This document shows, in pieces, positions 62,719 through 64,000 of a stretch of 64,000 nucleotides of DNA; positions within the stretch are counted from its first letter, which is position 1, and each line of letters begins with the position of its first letter. The position numbers were made by a program, and so were the translations under genes. The notes under the pieces are model-generated. The model had not been told where the DNA came from. It did no database searches and saw nothing but the letters and a program-made list of their open reading frames with translations. The stretch lies in the NCBI RefSeq assembly GCF_005116665.1, contig NZ_SWCJ01000002.1, positions 372,001 to 436,000 on the forward strand, read 5' to 3'. This DNA is from Ferrimonas aestuarii (GTDB taxonomy: Bacteria > Pseudomonadota > Gammaproteobacteria > Enterobacterales > Shewanellaceae).

Positions 62719-62819
62719 AGCTAACGCGCCTGTTTAGCGGCGCAATTGGGCTTGCTAAAATCTTGTGAGGGACGAACAACAGCAAGCCTTGTATTGCGTC
62801 CGGCTACAACGTCTTGTAT
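62719..62819 (-). repeat. Integron attC-like element D
   Basis: A 101-base imperfect palindrome. Left core AGCTAAC (62719-62725), inner stem GCAATTGGGCTTGCT pairing with AGCAAGCCTTGTATTGC, loop TCTTGTGAGGGACGA, right core CTTGTAT (62813-62819). The same length as B and C argues for a real family member despite the divergent right core. Confidence 0.7.
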
Positions 62820-62849
62820 GGATAATAACGACTCAATTCGGGTAAGGTG

Positions 62850-62987
62850 AGGCCCAGACTTTAGCTGCAACTAAAGTTCTCTAATCGGCAGTTCGATACA
62901 GCGATGGCTCCTCTATTGAGAGACCGATAACAAGTAAGAACGCCGATTAGAACTCCAAGCATTACACTCGAATAGTCTTCTGGGCCT
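62850..62987 (+). ncRNA. Candidate IS110-type bridge RNA
   Basis: The region between attC D and the IS110 transposase folds strongly. AGGCCCAGA (62850-62858) pairs with TCTGGGCCT (62979-62987) as an outer stem. Inside are a hairpin CTTTAG / CTAAAG (62859-62864 with 62871-62876) and a long stem: CTAATCGGC-A-GTTC (62881-62894) with GAAC-GCCGATTAG (62938-62950), enclosing a 43-nt loop. IS110 elements encode a bridge RNA of roughly this size upstream of the transposase, whose loops specify target and donor DNA. The assignment is by position and structure. Confidence 0.55.
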
Positions 62988-63021
62988 CGAGCCCGCATTT
63001 GCAAGCAAGAGTCAGCTTATT

Positions 63022-63684
63022 ATGAAAAACAAAGCACTTCAAAATATTAATGTTGGCGTCGATACCGGCAAACATCTGCTTGATATCTACATTCGCCCTC
63101 TCGACATCTACTTTACCGTTCCAAACACAGAAAAAGACATCAAAGAAGCCGTTCAAACCATGGAGAAAAACCGGCTGCAAATTCTCCCTAAATCACTTCA
63201 ATCATCGATAAAGCCCATTCTCACCGCTCTGAAAAATCAGATTGATAAGATTGAATCCAAAATCAGCAAGCTCATTAATGAGTGCCCAGAATATCGAGCT
63301 AAAAATGACCTTCTAAAAACGATGCCTGGCATCGGAAATATTGCCGCTGCGTCAATCATTAGCAATGTCCCTGAACTGGGTTACATCACCAATAAACAAG
63401 CCGCCTCTTTGATAGGAGTCGCCCCCATCACCCGAGAAAGTGGTCGCTTTAAAGGGAAACGCACCATTCAAGGCGGCAGAGCACAAGTGCGAACGGTACT
63501 CTATATGGCCATGATGTCAGCCATACAATGCAACCCGGTTTTTAAGGCCACTTATCAACGATTACTTGAAGCAGGAAAACCCAAAAAAGTCGCCATCATT
63601 GCGTGCATACGAAAGATGGTAGTCATCCTGAACTCCATGCTCAGGGACGGCGTAGAATGGGACTCCAACAACAGCAAAATTTAG
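63022..63684 (+). pseudogene. IS110-family transposase with internal deletion
   Basis: A 220-residue remnant of an IS110/IS1111-type DEDD transposase (normally 310-340). The N-terminus (NINVGVDTGKHLLDIYI, first catalytic Asp) is intact to about residue 46, then jumps to the coiled coil NRLQILPKSLQSSIKPILT and the Transposase_20 domain (LLKTMPGIGNIAAASIISNV, LIGVAPITRESGRFKGKR, ARAQ-like GGRAQVRTVLYMAMM). The middle RuvC-like part carrying the remaining acidic residues appears to be missing, in frame, joined near VQTMEKN. It lies opposite to the cassette genes. It is probably inactive by itself. Confidence 0.7.
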
Positions 63685-63935
63685 CTATTGACGCCATAGT
63701 CTCTTGTTATGGCTGGTTGACGCCAGCTGAACCTGCCTGGCAGCAAACCTCGGTGTCGATACAAATAATGCGGCTTGCTGACTTAATAAAACCGCCATTA
63801 GTTGACTGCGATTATCCAGCGCTGCGGCAGTTCAAGCGTTGCCACTTGCCAAGGCTACAACAACAGAAACTCAGGTCAGCACTCAGATTCCAAACCACCC
63901 TACTTTCCAATGCCGTTTGGAACCGTCAACACGGC
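63685..63935. other. Cassette DNA without a convincing gene
   Basis: About 250 bases between the IS110 remnant and attC element E. No minus-strand cassette gene of reasonable length was found; a plus-strand frame (63603-63941) overlaps the transposase and is considered spurious. The right end of the insertion element probably lies shortly after 63684, but its boundary was not identified. Confidence 0.4.
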
Positions 63936-64000
63936 ACATAACGCTCCACTCAGCGGGAGCAACTTGGTTGGCTATAATCCGCGAGGCACGAGCGCAGCCA
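63936..64000 (-). repeat. Integron attC-like element E (cut by window end)
   Basis: The left 65 bases of the ~100-base family are visible: left core ACATAAC, arm GCTCCACTCAGCGGGAGC, GGTTGGCTATAATC and the loop CGCGAGGCACGAGCGCAGCCA. It confirms that the cassette array continues beyond the right end. Confidence 0.7.

Noticed and set aside
63603..63941. 112-codon frame overlapping the transposase end and attC E
   Set aside because: It runs out of phase over the transposase and into a palindromic site; no domain seen.
1..64000. Search for tRNA, rRNA and CRISPR repeats
   Set aside because: No cloverleaf with a T-loop GGTTCGANTCC context, no rRNA signatures and no regularly spaced short direct repeats were seen by eye.

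Overview
The window reads as chromosome of a marine-type, facultatively anaerobic gammaproteobacterium of the Alteromonadales (Ferrimonas/Shewanella-like). This is inferred from a periplasmic nitrate reductase operon, a class III (oxygen-free) ribonucleotide reductase with NrdR boxes, RecBCD, DapE, a UbiG-type ubiquinone methyltransferase, a heme receptor and methyl-accepting chemotaxis machinery. No rRNA, tRNA or CRISPR array was seen.

Layout. 0-2.3 kb: a polyhydroxyalkanoate-system protein and an integrase-like protein that lacks the usual catalytic residues. 2.3-11.5 kb: a secreted M3 peptidase, then an anaerobic block with nrdD-nrdG (tandem NrdR boxes), a DUF1842 protein and a minimal napDAB operon preceded by a NarP/NarL-type 7-2-7 palindrome. 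11.5-16.8 kb: an RlpA-like lipoprotein, an MBL-fold hydrolase, alkaline phosphatase, a methyltransferase-like protein, a bacterial acyl-CoA-binding protein, UbiG and DUF2059. 17-22.3 kb: a Fur-type site and heme-type TonB-dependent receptor, a His/Cys-rich repeat protein, and yffB-dapE-M15 peptidase. 22.4-27.1 kb: a translationally coupled operon of an alkyl-DHAP-synthase-like FAD enzyme, an FAD glycerol-3-phosphate dehydrogenase and an FGGY kinase. 27.2-30.1 kb: an outer-membrane barrel, a possible structured transcript, a HAMP membrane protein with no output domain, and a TetR regulator. 30.5-33.7 kb: purine permease plus adenine deaminase. 33.8-38.9 kb: a MacB-like ABC exporter with three consecutive HlyD-type adaptors. 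39.3-50.8 kb: a chemoreceptor and recC-recB-recD. 50.9-55.2 kb: a GST and a PhnDCE-like ABC importer with a fused double permease.

From about 55.3 kb rightwards the DNA changes character. Genes are short and nearly all on the minus strand, base composition is more AT-rich, and from about 58 kb genes are separated by imperfectly palindromic elements. Four are of one ~100-bp family (61.42, 61.91, 62.33, 62.72 kb), with a fifth cut by the window end at 63.94 kb. These look like integron attC sites, so this is the distal part of a sedentary integron cassette array. Cassettes read leftwards, so the integrase and attI are expected to the right of the window. Cassettes include a GNAT acetyltransferase, an orphan HigA antitoxin, a DUF4440 protein, a small lipoprotein and several small membrane proteins. 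The oldest (left) cassettes show apparent frameshifts at short tandem repeats. One cassette interval holds an IS110-family element on the opposite strand. Its transposase seems to have lost its middle part, but it is still preceded by a strongly structured ~138-nt region in the position of an IS110 bridge RNA.

Starts were chosen from ribosome-binding sites, so many differ from the longest reading frame. Family names come from recalled motifs; no database search was possible.
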